Shown: positions 27,926 through 37,566, counted from the first letter of the stretch. The stretch: DNA of 64,000 nt from Luteibacter flocculans (GCF_023612255.1 NZ_CP063231.1:1656001-1720000), one strand, 5' to 3'. Notes: a model not told the origin generated them from the letters alone. Translations and numbers: made by a program.

Positions 27926-27954
27926 AGGCCGCGCTGCAAAGCGCGGCCTTTTTG
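27926..27954 (+). terminator. Intrinsic terminator of mdh
   Basis: Perfect 11-bp stem (AAGGCCGCGCT / AGCGCGGCCTT) with GCAA loop followed by T-rich sequence, 26 bp after the mdh stop. Confidence 0.95.
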
Positions 27955-28007
27955 CTTTTGACGACACAGCGCGACTGTTACCTTTGGGACCAATCAAGGA
28001 ATACACC

Positions 28008-28958
28008 ATGGCCCACAGCCCACGTCTCGTTGTCTATGCCGCGCTGGCCGCCAATGTCGGTATTGCCGTGGCGAAGTTCATCGCCGCCGCCATAAGCGGC
28101 AGTTCCGCCATGCTGTCCGAAGGCGTGCATTCCCTCGTGGACAGCATCAACGAGGTGTTGCTGCTGCACGGCCTGCGCCGCTCGCAACGCCCGCCGGATC
28201 GCGACAACCCCTTGGGCTTCGGGCGTGAACTGTATTTCTGGAGCTTCATTGTCGCGCTGCTGGTGCTCGCGCTGGGTGCAGGCTTTTCGCTGTACGAGGG
28301 CGTAAATCACATTCTTTCGCCCGAACCGCTGCGCGATCCGACGCTGAACTACATCGTGCTGGCGGTGGGTGCGGTATTCGAAGGTGCGTCGTGGTGGCTC
28401 TCGCTGAAAAGCGTGCAGCGTCGCAAAGGCAAGCTGAGCTACTTCGAGGCGTTTCGCACGACCAAGGATCCCACGACGTTCTCCGTGTTGTTCGAGGACA
28501 GCGCGGCACTGCTCGGTCTCGCCATCGCCGCGCTCGGTGTGTACCTGTCGCATGCGCTAGGCGACCCGCGCATCGATGGCTGGGCCTCGATCGGCATCGC
28601 CGTGGTGCTCGCACTGGCGTCGATCATGCTGGCGCGCGAAAGCAAGGCCTTGCTCATTGGCGAACCGGCGCAACCCAAATTGCTGGCGCAGGTCTGCAGT
28701 ATTGCGGGCAAGGTAAAGGGCGTGGAAGCAGTGAACGGCATGCTCACCGTGCAGATGGGACCGGACCAGGTGCTGGTCGCGGTGTCGGCGGCGTTCGACG
28801 ATCGTCTGACCACGGTGGAAATCGAGGAGTGCGTGCGGACGATCGAAGCGCGGACGAAGGAAGCCAGGCTGCCGATCGTGGCGCTGTTCGTAAAGCCGCA
28901 GACACCCGAACGCTGGCGCGAGCGCCTGCGCGAGCTGGATGGAACGGGCGAGCCATAA
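28008..28958 (+). CDS. Cation diffusion facilitator (CDF) family metal exporter
   Basis: 316-residue inner-membrane protein with about five or six hydrophobic helices, starting at ATG 28008 (AAGGAA upstream). The N-terminal helices carry SSAMLSEGVHSLVDSINEVLLL, containing the CDF metal-binding pattern (Ser/Glu/His/Asp), and VLFEDSAALLGLAIA provides the second-site acidic residues. A C-terminal soluble domain (about residues 210-316) matches the ZT_dimer fold. It probably exports zinc, iron or another divalent cation in exchange for protons; metal specificity cannot be read. It has no partner gene and is followed by repeats and a shared terminator. Confidence 0.92.
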   Translation: MAHSPRLVVYAALAANVGIAVAKFIAAAISGSSAMLSEGVHSLVDSINEVLLLHGLRRSQRPPDRDNPLGFGRELYFWSFIVALLVLALGAGFSLYEGVNHILSPEPLRDPTLNYIVLAVGAVFEGASWWLSLKSVQRRKGKLSYFEAFRTTKDPTTFSVLFEDSAALLGLAIAALGVYLSHALGDPRIDGWASIGIAVVLALASIMLARESKALLIGEPAQPKLLAQVCSIAGKVKGVEAVNGMLTVQMGPDQVLVAVSAAFDDRLTTVEIEECVRTIEARTKEARLPIVALFVKPQTPERWRERLRELDGTGEP

Positions 28959-29014
28959 AAAAGATTCTTCACGGCTCCCACCGTTGCTCGTCTGGCTTCT
29001 CGCTGCTATAGCGG

Positions 29015-29046
29015 CTCCCACATGTGCTGTCCGCGACATGTGGGAG
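29015..29046. repeat. Palindromic extragenic repeat (GTGGGAG family)
   Basis: Perfect 11-bp inverted repeat CTCCCACATGT / ACATGTGGGAG with a 10-base loop, preceded at 28971-29020 by two further CGGCTCCCAC half-units. It belongs to the family seen at 35.4 and 45.4 kb. Confidence 0.75.
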
Positions 29047-29053
29047 GAACAAA

Positions 29054-29081
29054 AAAGGAGCCGCCCTTGGGCGGCTCCTTT
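29054..29081. terminator. Bidirectional terminator between CDF exporter and gnd
   Basis: A 13-bp stem (AAAGGAGCCGCCC / GGGCGGCTCCTTT) with A-run on the left, giving a U-tract for the minus-strand gnd transcript. Confidence 0.9.
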
Positions 29082-29113
29082 CGGTCACGATATAAAGTGA
29101 CGCTTCCTGTCGA

Positions 29114-30118
29114 TCAGGAGTGCTCGCCTTCCGTCGGCGGCTTGCCGCGGCCTTCGATATGACCACCGAAGCCCATGCGCATCGCGGACAGCAGGCGCTC
29201 GGCATAGGTGTGGTCCTGGCGCGAGCGGAAACGTGCGAAGAGGGCGGAGGTGAGCACTTCGGCAGGCACGGCCTGTTCGATGGCAGCGTTCACCGTCCAG
29301 CGGCCTTCGCCGGAGTCGTCGACGTAACCCGAGTAATTGTCGAGTTCGGGGCCCTTCGCCAGCGCGCTGGCGGTCAGGTCGAGCAGCCAGGACGACACGA
29401 CGCTGCCGCGACGCCAGACTTCCGCGATGTCGGCCATATCGAGCTCGTAGCGCTCGCGTTCCGGCAGGTGAGCTGCGTTGCGGTTCTTCAGGATGTCGAA
29501 GCCTTCCGCGAACGACTGCATCATGCCGTACTCGATGCCGTTGTGGATCATCTTGACGAAATGGCCTGCGCCCGCCGGACCGGCGTGCATGTAGCCATTT
29601 TCCACGCGCGGATCGCGACCTTCGCGGCCTTCGGTGCGCGGAATGTCGCCTGCGCCAGGGGCCAGCGTCTTGAAGATCGGGTCGAGGTGATCGACCGTGG
29701 CCTTGTCGCCGCCGATCATCATGCAGTAGCCGCGCTCCAGGCCCCACACGCCGCCGGACGTGCCGACGTCCACATAGTGCATACCCTTGGCAGCGAGTTC
29801 CTCGGCACGGCGCGCGTCGTCCTTGTAGAACGTATTGCCACCATCGATGACGATGTCGTCCTTGCTCAACAGGCCCGACAGCGTCTGAATCGTTTTCTCG
29901 GTGATCTCACCGGCCGGCAGCATGACCCAGATCGCGCGCGGCGAGGGCAGCGCCTTGACCATGGCTTCCAGCGAATCGACCGCTTCGCCGCCGTCCTTCG
30001 CCAGCGCGGCGCGGGCGTCGGGATTGTTGTCGTAGACCACGGTCTGGTGGCCGTCCCTCATCAGGCGGCGGGCGATATTGCCGCCCATGCGGCCCAGTCC
30101 GATCAAACCGATTTTCAT
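29114..30118 (-). CDS. gnd: 6-phosphogluconate dehydrogenase, decarboxylating, short form
   Basis: 334 residues, the short GndA/YqeC-type enzyme, usually NAD-dependent. It converts 6-phosphogluconate to ribulose 5-phosphate and CO2. The Rossmann motif [13 protein letters not shown] opens the protein at residues 7-19; [31 protein letters not shown] and [13 protein letters not shown] (catalytic Lys and His-Asn) follow. I placed the start at 30118, with GAGGA upstream; the open frame continues further 5' without resembling the family. It is divergent from the small oxidase-fold gene at 30356, leaving a 237-bp promoter region in which I see no confident promoter. Confidence 0.95.
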   Translation of the reverse strand: MKIGLIGLGRMGGNIARRLMRDGHQTVVYDNNPDARAALAKDGGEAVDSLEAMVKALPSPRAIWVMLPAGEITEKTIQTLSGLLSKDDIVIDGGNTFYKDDARRAEELAAKGMHYVDVGTSGGVWGLERGYCMMIGGDKATVDHLDPIFKTLAPGAGDIPRTEGREGRDPRVENGYMHAGPAGAGHFVKMIHNGIEYGMMQSFAEGFDILKNRNAAHLPERERYELDMADIAEVWRRGSVVSSWLLDLTASALAKGPELDNYSGYVDDSGEGRWTVNAAIEQAVPAEVLTSALFARFRSRQDHTYAERLLSAMRMGFGGHIEGRGKPPTEGEHS

Positions 30119-30355
30119 GCGTGTGGTCCTCGATGTGTGCAACGTGGGGAATATGCGGATACCCACGCCGGATGCAAGGTATACGTACGGATGACGGGAC
30201 GGGGCCCCGATGCCATCCGCCATGCTCCGGCTCCGGGTGACCCCTGCAATAGTGCCATGTGAGCATGATGTCTGCCCGTGAATGCACGGGATTGACGGCA
30301 TGTTGAGCGGTGGCATGGGACCGTCTGGCTCTATTTCAAACGCCGGAGATCACTC

Positions 30356-30850
30356 ATGAGCGATACCCGCCAGGACGAGAAAGAGAAGATCTGGTCGCTG
30401 ATCAAGGACGCCCGCGTGGCCATGCTGACCAGCGAGCGCGACGGCCGGCTCTACAGCCGCCCCATGGTTGCGTCGCAGAAGGGCTTTGACGGCAGCCTCT
30501 GGTTCTTCACCCGAAAGAGCTCGCCCAAGGTGGCTGAAGTCGAAGGACACCGACAGGTCAACGTGGCCTATGCCAGCGCCAGCGACAACAGTTACGTTTC
30601 GCTTTCCGGTGTGGCAAACCTCGTGGAGGATCGCGCGGCGATCGAGGCGCATTGGAACGAGTGGATCAAGACCTGGTTCCCGGATGGCAAGGACGATCCC
30701 GATCTGGCCCTGCTTCGCGTCGACGTGGACACCGCGGAGTACTGGGATGCGCCGTCGTCGAAAATGGTGCTTGCCTTCGATTATCTGAAAGCTCGCATCA
30801 CGGGCCAGACGCCTCACGTGGGCGAGAACCGAAAGGTCGACATCCGCTGA
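30356..30850 (+). CDS. Pyridoxamine-5'-phosphate-oxidase-fold protein, general stress protein 26 type
   Basis: 164-residue split-barrel flavin-binding-fold protein. Landmarks are ARVAMLTSERDGRLYSRPM near the N-terminus, LWFFTRKSSPKVAEVE, and the later WIKTWFPDGKDDPDLALLRVDV and AEYWDAP segments typical of the GSP26/COG3871 group. Members bind FMN or related cofactors; the reaction is usually unknown, and true pyridoxamine phosphate oxidase (PdxH) is longer and distinct. It stands alone between the divergent gnd and the M1 peptidase. Confidence 0.9.
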   Translation: MSDTRQDEKEKIWSLIKDARVAMLTSERDGRLYSRPMVASQKGFDGSLWFFTRKSSPKVAEVEGHRQVNVAYASASDNSYVSLSGVANLVEDRAAIEAHWNEWIKTWFPDGKDDPDLALLRVDVDTAEYWDAPSSKMVLAFDYLKARITGQTPHVGENRKVDIR

Positions 30851-30923
30851 CCTGACTTACGGCAGGCTGGAGTCCAGCCACCTCGGGCGGTTACGCTCTT
30901 GGGTCGCCCCAAGAGTGTGCCCG

Positions 30924-32849
30924 ATGAAAAACGTCGCTCGACTGTGCCTCGCCGCTATCGCCCTCGCAGGCACGCTGGGCGCCACCGCAGCAAACTACGA
31001 TCCGCGCGAGACCTTCGCCCCGTTTACGTATCCCCAGCCGGTGAACGCCTACCGCTCGGGCAGCGGCATGCCGGGGCCGATGTTCTGGCAGAACAGAGCG
31101 GACTACGACCTCGCGGCCACGCTCGATCCGGTCAAGAACACGCTGAGTGGCAAGGCCACCATCCACTACACCAACAACAGCCCCGACGCGCTGGACGTGC
31201 TCTGGCTGCAACTGGACGAGAACCGATTCACGGCCGACGCGCGCGGCAACTTCACCGCCGGCAAGACCGAAAAGCGTCACACCGACGGTTATCGCATCGC
31301 CTCGGTCACGGTCGGGCAGGGCGATAAGCGAGCCGAGTACGTGGTCAGCGACACGCGCATGCAGGTTCGCCTGCCCGAACCGCTGGCCGCACACGGCGGC
31401 AAGGTCACCCTCACGATCGTATATTCCTACGATCTGCCGGGCGACTTCGGCGGCCGCACCGGATTCGCACCGTCGAAGAACGGCAACATCTATGAGATGG
31501 CGCAGTGGTACCCGCGCATGTGCGTGTACGACGACCTACGTGGCTGGGACACGGCGCCGTATCTCAACAGCGAGTTCTATCTGGAATATGGCGACTTCGA
31601 CTACGCCATCACGGTGCCCTCGAACATGATCGTGGCCGGCTCGGGCGAGCTGGTGAACCCCGATGACGTATTGACGGCGACGCAGCGCGAGCGCCTCGCG
31701 AAGGCCCGCGAGAGCGATAGCACGGTGATGATCCGCACGCCTGCCGAGGTCACCGATCCCGCGAGCCGTCCCAAGACCGGCGGTACGTTGACCTGGAAGT
31801 TCCGCATGAAGAACACGCGCGACGTGGCCTTCGGCGCATCGACGGCGTACGTGTGGGATGCCGCGCGGATCAACCTGCCGGAGGGCCGCAAGGCGCTGGC
31901 GATGTCCGTGTACCCGGTGGAAAGTGTGGGTGAGAAAAGCTGGGGCCGCTCGACCGAATATCTCAAGGCATCGGTGGAGCACTTCTCCTCGAAGTGGTAC
32001 CCGTATCCGTACCCCGTGGCGATCAACGAGGCGGGCTCCGCGGCCAGCGGCATGGAATATCCCGGCATCGTCTTCGATCCGATGAAGGCGCCGGCGAAGG
32101 CCTTGCACATGGTGACCGCGCACGAGATCGGCCACACCTGGTTCCCGATGATCGTGGGCAGCGACGAGCGCCGCAATGCGTGGATGGACGAGGGCTTCAA
32201 TACCTTCATCGACGTGTACGAAGCCGACGCCTTCCATCATGGCGAGTTCGCGCCGAAGCGCGACGGCGAGTACGCGCCCAAGGGCGGCAATCCGGTCGAC
32301 GAGATTCTGCCCTTGCTCGCCGATCCGAACGCGCCGCCGTTGCTCATGGGTGCCGACATGGTCAAGGAGACCTATCGCCATCCCGCGACCTATTTCAAGG
32401 CAGCGCTGGGCCTCGTGCTGCTGCGCGAGCAGATCATCGGCCCCGAGCGTTTCGATCCCGCCTTCCGCAAGTACATCGCTACTTGGGCGTACAAGCATCC
32501 GACACCGTCGGATTTCTTCCGCCTGATGGAGAGCGAGGCCGGCGAGGATCTTTCGTGGTTCTGGCGCGGCTGGTATGCCAACAACTGGCAACTGGACATG
32601 GCAGTGACGAAGATCGACGGGTCGTCGGTGACTGTGGAGAACCGCGACCAGCTGGTGATGCCTGCGACCTTGCGCGTCACCTTCGACGACAAGTCGACCA
32701 AGGACATTCGCGTCCCGGTAGAGACCTGGCAGCAGCATCGGAGTTTCGACGTAAGCGTGCCGGGCGATCGGCGCATCGTGCGTGCCGAGATCGATCCCGA
32801 TCACGTCATTCCCGACCGCGACCGCTCGAACAATGCCTGGCCCCGCTGA
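30924..32849 (+). CDS. Exported M1-family zinc metallopeptidase
   Basis: 641-residue aminopeptidase-type protein with signal peptide (MKNVARLCLAA... end near residue 22). The zinc site is complete: H400-E401-x-x-H404 in HEIGHTWFP, and E423 in WMDEGFNTF, at the expected 18-residue spacing. GMEYPG replaces the GAMEN exopeptidase motif, a common variant in this bacterial M1 subgroup. An N-terminal beta-domain precedes the catalytic domain and a C-terminal beta-sandwich follows. The ATG at 30924 was preferred to a GTG nine bases earlier. Likely periplasmic or secreted peptide degradation. Confidence 0.92.
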   Translation: MKNVARLCLAAIALAGTLGATAANYDPRETFAPFTYPQPVNAYRSGSGMPGPMFWQNRADYDLAATLDPVKNTLSGKATIHYTNNSPDALDVLWLQLDENRFTADARGNFTAGKTEKRHTDGYRIASVTVGQGDKRAEYVVSDTRMQVRLPEPLAAHGGKVTLTIVYSYDLPGDFGGRTGFAPSKNGNIYEMAQWYPRMCVYDDLRGWDTAPYLNSEFYLEYGDFDYAITVPSNMIVAGSGELVNPDDVLTATQRERLAKARESDSTVMIRTPAEVTDPASRPKTGGTLTWKFRMKNTRDVAFGASTAYVWDAARINLPEGRKALAMSVYPVESVGEKSWGRSTEYLKASVEHFSSKWYPYPYPVAINEAGSAASGMEYPGIVFDPMKAPAKALHMVTAHEIGHTWFPMIVGSDERRNAWMDEGFNTFIDVYEADAFHHGEFAPKRDGEYAPKGGNPVDEILPLLADPNAPPLLMGADMVKETYRHPATYFKAALGLVLLREQIIGPERFDPAFRKYIATWAYKHPTPSDFFRLMESEAGEDLSWFWRGWYANNWQLDMAVTKIDGSSVTVENRDQLVMPATLRVTFDDKSTKDIRVPVETWQQHRSFDVSVPGDRRIVRAEIDPDHVIPDRDRSNNAWPR

Positions 32850-32859
32850 GGTGCGCTCG

Positions 32860-33501
32860 ATGCCGCCACGCGCCGCTGTGTCCAACCTGTTCGCCGTCGT
32901 GGTTGCCGCGGTGGCATGGCCGACCCTCTTGCTGCAGTACTGGCTGACCGTATGGTCCGGTCCGCTGGGCGAGGTGACGGTACGCTACTTCAGCTTCTTC
33001 ACGATTCTCTCCAACCTGCTCGTGGCCCTGGTCGCCGCGGCTGCAGCGACCGGCGGCAACTGGGCACCGTTGCGGTTCCTGCGGGGACCGCGCGTGCGCG
33101 GGCTGGCGGCGCTTTCCATCACGGTGACCTGCGCGATCTACGCCACGTTGCTGCAATCGCTGTGGCATCCGTTGGGCCCGCAACTCGTGGCCGACCGTTC
33201 ATTGCATTACGTGGTGCCGGCGCTGTACGTGTTCTGGTGGGCGGTGCTGCTGCCGCACGGCACGCTGGTCTGGCGCGACGCCCTGCGCTGGCTGGGCTTT
33301 CCGTTGCTGTTCGCGGTCTGGACGTTCCTGCGCGGTGCCATCGTGCATGAATATCCGTACCCCTTCATGGACGTGAATCGCCTCGGCTATCCCACGGTGC
33401 TGCTCAATGCGGCACTGGTGGGGCTGCTGTTCCTGGTCCTCGGGTTGGGCTTCGTGACCTTGGACAGGGCGCTGGGCCGGCGCACGGCGGCCGTTCGCTA
33501 G
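32860..33501 (+). CDS. Pr6Pr-like integral membrane protein
   Basis: 213 residues with six evenly spaced hydrophobic segments. The FFTILSNLL motif in the second helix, a conserved WHPLG, a HYVVPALYVFWW helix, and YPYPFMDVNRLGYP between the last two helices are features of Pr6Pr/FAR-17a-AIG1-like bacterial membrane proteins of unknown function. The ATG at 32860 has GAGG upstream and lies 10 bp after the peptidase stop, so the two genes are probably co-transcribed. Confidence 0.85.
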   Translation: MPPRAAVSNLFAVVVAAVAWPTLLLQYWLTVWSGPLGEVTVRYFSFFTILSNLLVALVAAAAATGGNWAPLRFLRGPRVRGLAALSITVTCAIYATLLQSLWHPLGPQLVADRSLHYVVPALYVFWWAVLLPHGTLVWRDALRWLGFPLLFAVWTFLRGAIVHEYPYPFMDVNRLGYPTVLLNAALVGLLFLVLGLGFVTLDRALGRRTAAVR

Positions 33502-33546
33502 GGCTTCGTCGCAGCGGGGTCACGACGGTTGGCCTACAATGCCGCC

Positions 33547-35379
33547 ATGATCTTCCGCTGGTTCGAATCCCTCATCGACATCTTCCGCGAGGCGCCTGAC
33601 CGTGCGCCGCCGAAGGGCGTCGTGCGCTTCTACGCGTACTACCTCGGCCAGGTATGGAAGATCTTCGCCGCGGCCCTGCTGGTGGGCCTTGCGGTAGCGC
33701 TGGTCGAAGTCGCGTTGTTCGACTTCCTCGGGCGCGCAGTGGATATGGCGCAGAAGACGCCAGCCGCCATCTTCTTCCAGACCCATTGGCAGACGCTGAC
33801 CTGGATGGCCTTCGTGGTCGTGGTGCTGCGGCCGTTGTTCATCGGCTTGCACGACCTGCTGGTGAACCAGACGCTCAACCCCGGCATGACCAACATGGTG
33901 CGCTGGCAGCATCATCGCTACGTGCTGAAGCAGAGCCTGTCGTTCTTCCAGAACGATTTTGCCGGCCGCATCGCCAATCGCATCATGCAGACGGCGCCCT
34001 CGCTGCGCCAATCCGCCGTGCAGGTAGTGGATGCCCTGTGGTACGTGACCGTGTATGCAGGCACGTCCGTCTATCTGTTCGCCAAGGCCGATTTTCGCCT
34101 GGCCGTGCCGCTGCTGCTGTGGATCGCCGGTTACGTCGGCATGCTGGTGTACTTCGTGCCGCGGGTGAAAGAGCGTTCGTGGAAGGCGTCCGAAGCACGC
34201 TCCAAGCTCATGGGGCGCATCGTCGACGGCTACAGCAACGTGATGACGTTGAAGCTCTTCGCGCATACGCACCGCGAGGAAGCCTATGCCCAGGAAGCCA
34301 TGCGCGAGCAGACCGACAAGCTCCGTTCGTCGAGCCGCATGGTCACCGGCATGGATGTGTCGATCACCACGCTCAACGGCCTCCTTATCGCAGGCACGAG
34401 TGCGCTCGCCCTGTGGCTATGGACACGCGGCAACGTCTCCACCGGGCAAGTGGCACTCGCGGTGGGCCTGGTGATTCGCATCAACAACATGTCCGGTTGG
34501 ATCATGTGGGTGGTGAACGGCATCTTCGAAGACGTGGGCACGGTGCAGGACGGCATCACCACGCTGGCGCAGGAGCGTACGGTGGTCGATCGCGACGACG
34601 CGGTGCCGCTACACGTGACCCGCGGCGAGATCCGCTTCGACGACATCCATTTCCACTACGGCAAGGCCGGCGGCGTCATCGCTGGGCTAGACCTCATCGT
34701 ACGGCCTGGCGAAAAGATCGGGCTCGTCGGCCCGTCCGGCGCCGGCAAGTCCACGCTGGTCAACGTCCTGCTGCGGCTGTACGACCTGGAAGAAGGCCAC
34801 ATCTTCATCGATGGCCAGGACATCGCGCGGGTCACGCAGGAATCGCTGCGCTCGAACATCGGTGTGGTCACCCAGGACACGTCGCTGCTGCATCGGTCGA
34901 TTCGCGACAACCTTCTCTACGGCCGCCCCGATGCCACGGAAGAGCAGTTGCTGGCAGCCGTGCGCCAGGCGCGCGCCGATGAATTCATTCCGGGCCTGTC
35001 CGACGGGGAAGGGCGCACCGGGTTCGACGCCCATGCGGGCGAGCGCGGCGTCAAGCTGTCCGGCGGCCAGCGCCAACGCATCGCCATCGCGCGTGTGCTG
35101 TTGAAAGACGCGCCGATCCTCGTACTCGACGAGGCCACCTCAGCCCTCGATTCCGAAGCCGAGGCAGCCATCCAGGAAAGCCTGGAAACACTCATGCAAG
35201 GCAAGACGGTGATCGCCATCGCCCACCGCCTGTCCACCATCGCAAAGATGGATCGCCTGGTGGTGATGGAGCACGGCGCCATCGTGGAAACCGGTACGCA
35301 TTCCGAGCTGATCGCCCGCGGTGGCCTGTACGCACGCTTGTGGGCGCATCAGACCGGTGGGTTTGTTGGCGTGGAGTGA
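33547..35379 (+). CDS. ABC exporter, fused permease and ATPase
   Basis: 610 residues: an ABC transmembrane domain with about six helices (residues 1-330) fused to a nucleotide-binding domain. Walker A is GPSGAGKST (about 395-403), the signature LSGGQRQRIAIAR, Walker B ILVLDEATSALD, and the H-loop AIAHRLSTI. It is a half-transporter that should work as a homodimer, in the multidrug/lipid exporter group; substrate unknown. Start chosen at the ATG at 33547. Extragenic palindromic repeats and the accessory RHS region begin directly after its stop. Confidence 0.93.
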   Translation: MIFRWFESLIDIFREAPDRAPPKGVVRFYAYYLGQVWKIFAAALLVGLAVALVEVALFDFLGRAVDMAQKTPAAIFFQTHWQTLTWMAFVVVVLRPLFIGLHDLLVNQTLNPGMTNMVRWQHHRYVLKQSLSFFQNDFAGRIANRIMQTAPSLRQSAVQVVDALWYVTVYAGTSVYLFAKADFRLAVPLLLWIAGYVGMLVYFVPRVKERSWKASEARSKLMGRIVDGYSNVMTLKLFAHTHREEAYAQEAMREQTDKLRSSSRMVTGMDVSITTLNGLLIAGTSALALWLWTRGNVSTGQVALAVGLVIRINNMSGWIMWVVNGIFEDVGTVQDGITTLAQERTVVDRDDAVPLHVTRGEIRFDDIHFHYGKAGGVIAGLDLIVRPGEKIGLVGPSGAGKSTLVNVLLRLYDLEEGHIFIDGQDIARVTQESLRSNIGVVTQDTSLLHRSIRDNLLYGRPDATEEQLLAAVRQARADEFIPGLSDGEGRTGFDAHAGERGVKLSGGQRQRIAIARVLLKDAPILVLDEATSALDSEAEAAIQESLETLMQGKTVIAIAHRLSTIAKMDRLVVMEHGAIVETGTHSELIARGGLYARLWAHQTGGFVGVE

Positions 35380-35402
35380 GTCGGTCCAAGCTTGTCATGT
35401 TG

Positions 35403-35570
35403 TGGGAGCCGCCGTGGCGGTGATTACCCAACGAAGCAAACGGTGGGAGCCACCCTGGTGGCGAAAAGCCAACGAAGCGGTGTAGCTGCAAGGCAAGTTC
35501 CCATCGCCAGCAGGCTGGCTCCCACCTGCAAGCTCCCGTCGCCGCCATGGCGGCTCCCACAGGCGGGCCA
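35403..35570. repeat. Cluster of palindromic GTGGGAGCC repeats; contains left copy of 93-bp direct repeat
   Basis: Tandem GTGGGAGCC ... GGCTCCCAC units, including the perfect palindrome around GCCGCCATGGCGGC. The segment 35473-35565 recurs in the same orientation at 45378-45470 with only three mismatches by eye. The cluster fills the gap after the ABC exporter (35380-35723) together with about 150 bp in which I see nothing. The two copies bracket the RHS/immunity region. Confidence 0.85.
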
Positions 35571-35723
35571 TCGCGTTAGGCCATGGCATCGGGCTGGACG
35601 GGGAAACGTCGACGGGCGACGTGCCTGCAAACAAGTCCCGTGACGAGCATGGATGGCACATTGAACCATCCTGCGAAAGCGAGCGCGCAGTCAGATTCAT
35701 GCGTGCTTACCGAGAAATCAGAA

Positions 35724-36179
35724 CTAGATACATGTCGGCGTTTTGTTCCTACGTCGGATCGCTATCCCGGCGCCAAGGCAAAACGCAACGGATGAAATCG
35801 CGCCAAAGACTGCACCGGGTAGAATTCCGCTGATCGCCGAGTTCCACGCAATCTGCTTGGCAAATGACTGATCTTTCATCTGCGGCCAGTAGTTCATCTC
35901 AAAGTTGAAGGCAGCCATAACGACGGCTCCGACAAGCACGCCAGCAAGGCAAAGTCGGATCGCGGTTAGCTGTCCCTTGGATCGCAGCCAAAGAGCAAGA
36001 GGCAGCCCGACGATCGTCGATGCAGCCAGGGAGATGGGCAATGCGACCAAAACGACTAGCAACGGTGGGACCATGATCCTGTCGGGTGACGATTCAAGGA
36101 GGGTCGCCAAGAGGGTAGGCGACACAGCGCCTGCGATCACGCCTATAAACAAGGGGCGAGCGTGCTGTGCGTGCTCCAT
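35724..36179 (-). CDS. Small membrane protein, function unknown
   Basis: 151 residues with four hydrophobic segments (about 10-30, 40-62, 72-95, 120-140). I chose the ATG at 36179 because GGAG sits eight bases upstream; a longer frame to 36239 has no such site. I do not recognise the family. It is the last of a run of minus-strand genes downstream of the RHS toxin gene, several of which look like immunity proteins, so a membrane immunity role is possible but unproven. Base composition is lower in GC than the flanking core genome. Confidence 0.65.
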   Translation of the reverse strand: MEHAQHARPLFIGVIAGAVSPTLLATLLESSPDRIMVPPLLVVLVALPISLAASTIVGLPLALWLRSKGQLTAIRLCLAGVLVGAVVMAAFNFEMNYWPQMKDQSFAKQIAWNSAISGILPGAVFGAISSVAFCLGAGIAIRRRNKTPTCI

Positions 36180-36246
36180 CACTTCGTCTCCGTCATTGGC
36201 TTGTCGGTGGTAGTTGGCGCTGGATCGGTTATGGCCCATGCCATGC

Positions 36247-36672
36247 CTAGCCAGCCAAGAAATTTCTGACTCGTCGGCTCAGGAAGAAATAAGCGCTCAG
36301 GGCTGCGAGCTGTGCAGTCGCAAAGAAGAGATCAAGGAAGTGATGGCGACTTGCGTAGCTGACGCCGTTTATCCCTTCGATCGCATAAGCAGCGATGTAG
36401 AACCCCGCGAAGCCGGATAGATAGGCTAGCCGACCGAGGCGCCGAGCTCGAAGCAACAAGATTCCCGCGCTGAAAAAAAGGCCAACCGCCGCAACGAGTA
36501 CGAGTCCGCTCCCGTTAACCCACCAGTCCCTAAGTTCGATCTTGCTGTGACCGACAACGGCGCCGCCTGGGATGATCGTCGCAGCTACCAGCAGCACCGA
36601 CATCAGCGAGAGCAACGTCAGAACCTTTAGAGGTCCAGGCATCCGCACAAAGTTGGCGGTGATGTCGTTCAT
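36247..36672 (-). CDS. Small four-helix membrane protein, function unknown
   Basis: 141 residues with four predicted transmembrane helices (about 15-35, 52-72, 82-98, 112-128) separated by short charged loops (RARRLGR, SRRV). The ATG at 36672 has AAGGGA upstream. It starts 18 bp after the stop of a DUF4279-like gene, so it is probably on that transcript. The family is not recognised. Its position in the RHS-linked array suggests an immunity or accessory role as a hypothesis only. Confidence 0.65.
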   Translation of the reverse strand: MNDITANFVRMPGPLKVLTLLSLMSVLLVAATIIPGGAVVGHSKIELRDWWVNGSGLVLVAAVGLFFSAGILLLRARRLGRLAYLSGFAGFYIAAYAIEGINGVSYASRHHFLDLFFATAQLAALSAYFFLSRRVRNFLAG

Positions 36673-36690
36673 GTCCAATCCCTTGCCGCC

Positions 36691-37032
36691 TCAATGCCGA
36701 TAGATCATCGAACCCTGGTCCAAATCGTTTCGCTGATGCGCGGCCGTACGTCGGTTGATGGATACAAGCATGCTGTTGCGATGCTCGTTTGATGACAACT
36801 TGCCTAGGATCTCATCAATCTGTCCACACAGGTCTTCTGGCTCTCGATCGCTGGCCGTTAGCCTCCACATGCCAGTTCTGGCGATGCTCACTCGCCCGGT
36901 TGAGTTGCCGAGTTCATCGCCCATGTGCTGAGAATGCGTAGGGCCGCTCCCAAGCATTGAGCTGATCTTGTCGGGCACGAGTAAGTCGCCAGCGATACGC
37001 AAGGTGGCTCTAGAGCGTTCAAAATACGGCAT
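36691..37032 (-). CDS. DUF4279-like protein, possibly C-terminally degraded
   Basis: 113 residues. The N-terminal three quarters fit the DUF4279 pattern: RATLRIAGDLLVPDKISSML, a THSQHMGDE turn, TGMWRLTAS, and EDLCGQIDEILGKL. The normal family tail is missing; the last 35 residues (NEHRNSMLVSINRRTAAH...) do not resemble it, so the gene may have lost its end by frameshift or be truncated. AGGTGA precedes the ATG. It is one of three DUF4279-like genes downstream of the RHS gene; I infer a past or present immunity role. Family assignment is by eye. Confidence 0.6.
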   Translation of the reverse strand: MPYFERSRATLRIAGDLLVPDKISSMLGSGPTHSQHMGDELGNSTGRVSIARTGMWRLTASDREPEDLCGQIDEILGKLSSNEHRNSMLVSINRRTAAHQRNDLDQGSMIYRH

Positions 37033-37236
37033 GTTTCACCTGCCTATCGTCAGAGTCCATGGTTCTCCTGGGTGAGCCACCGTTAACGTCGTCGACGAAA
37101 GGTCACCACATCTAAGTCAGCCACGTCTCGCCGGAAGTTGATGATCTGGATAGTTCGAACTGCGCTACGCGCAGAGTCTGGCTGTCTACGAAAAGCTGGG
37201 CGATCCAGCTGTCCCTGGCTGACGAGCTAATCAAGC

Positions 37237-37566
37237 TCAGGCGAGCTTTGGCCAGACCACGCCGATGACACTCACCAAGATGAGACATGCGATCCAAATT
37301 GCCCCTATGAATCTCCACATGGATCTTCGAAGCGCCAGCCCTTCGTTGGTCAGCAAGCGGTCGATGAATAAAGCATTCAGAGGATTCCCCATGGTCAGTC
37401 GCTCGTATTCAGTGCTTCCCTTGGGGGCGTATTTGACACCACCAACAAGGAATCGAACCACGAAGAAAGACAGGCAAAGCAGTGTGGCCGCAATCGTCCC
37501 GAAAAGTAGGTAGCTGGTCAACGTTTCTATCCCGAAAGCGGTTTCGTTAATCGTATTACCTTTCAT
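37237..37566 (-). CDS. Small two-helix membrane protein, function unknown
   Basis: 109 residues with two hydrophobic helices (about 18-40 and 88-106) around a soluble loop containing YAPKGSTEYERL. The ATG at 37566 overlaps the stop of the short open frame 37563-37751 as ATGA, which implies translational coupling if that frame is real. An in-frame GTG ten codons earlier is an alternative start. No family recognised. Placement is as for a membrane immunity protein next to a toxin fragment, which is inference. Confidence 0.55.
   Translation of the reverse strand: MKGNTINETAFGIETLTSYLLFGTIAATLLCLSFFVVRFLVGGVKYAPKGSTEYERLTMGNPLNALFIDRLLTNEGLALRRSMWRFIGAIWIACLILVSVIGVVWPKLA

Noticed and set aside
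35403-35795. Several short open frames through the extragenic repeats
   Set aside because: They are made of the palindromic repeat itself, differ between strands, and have no start signals.
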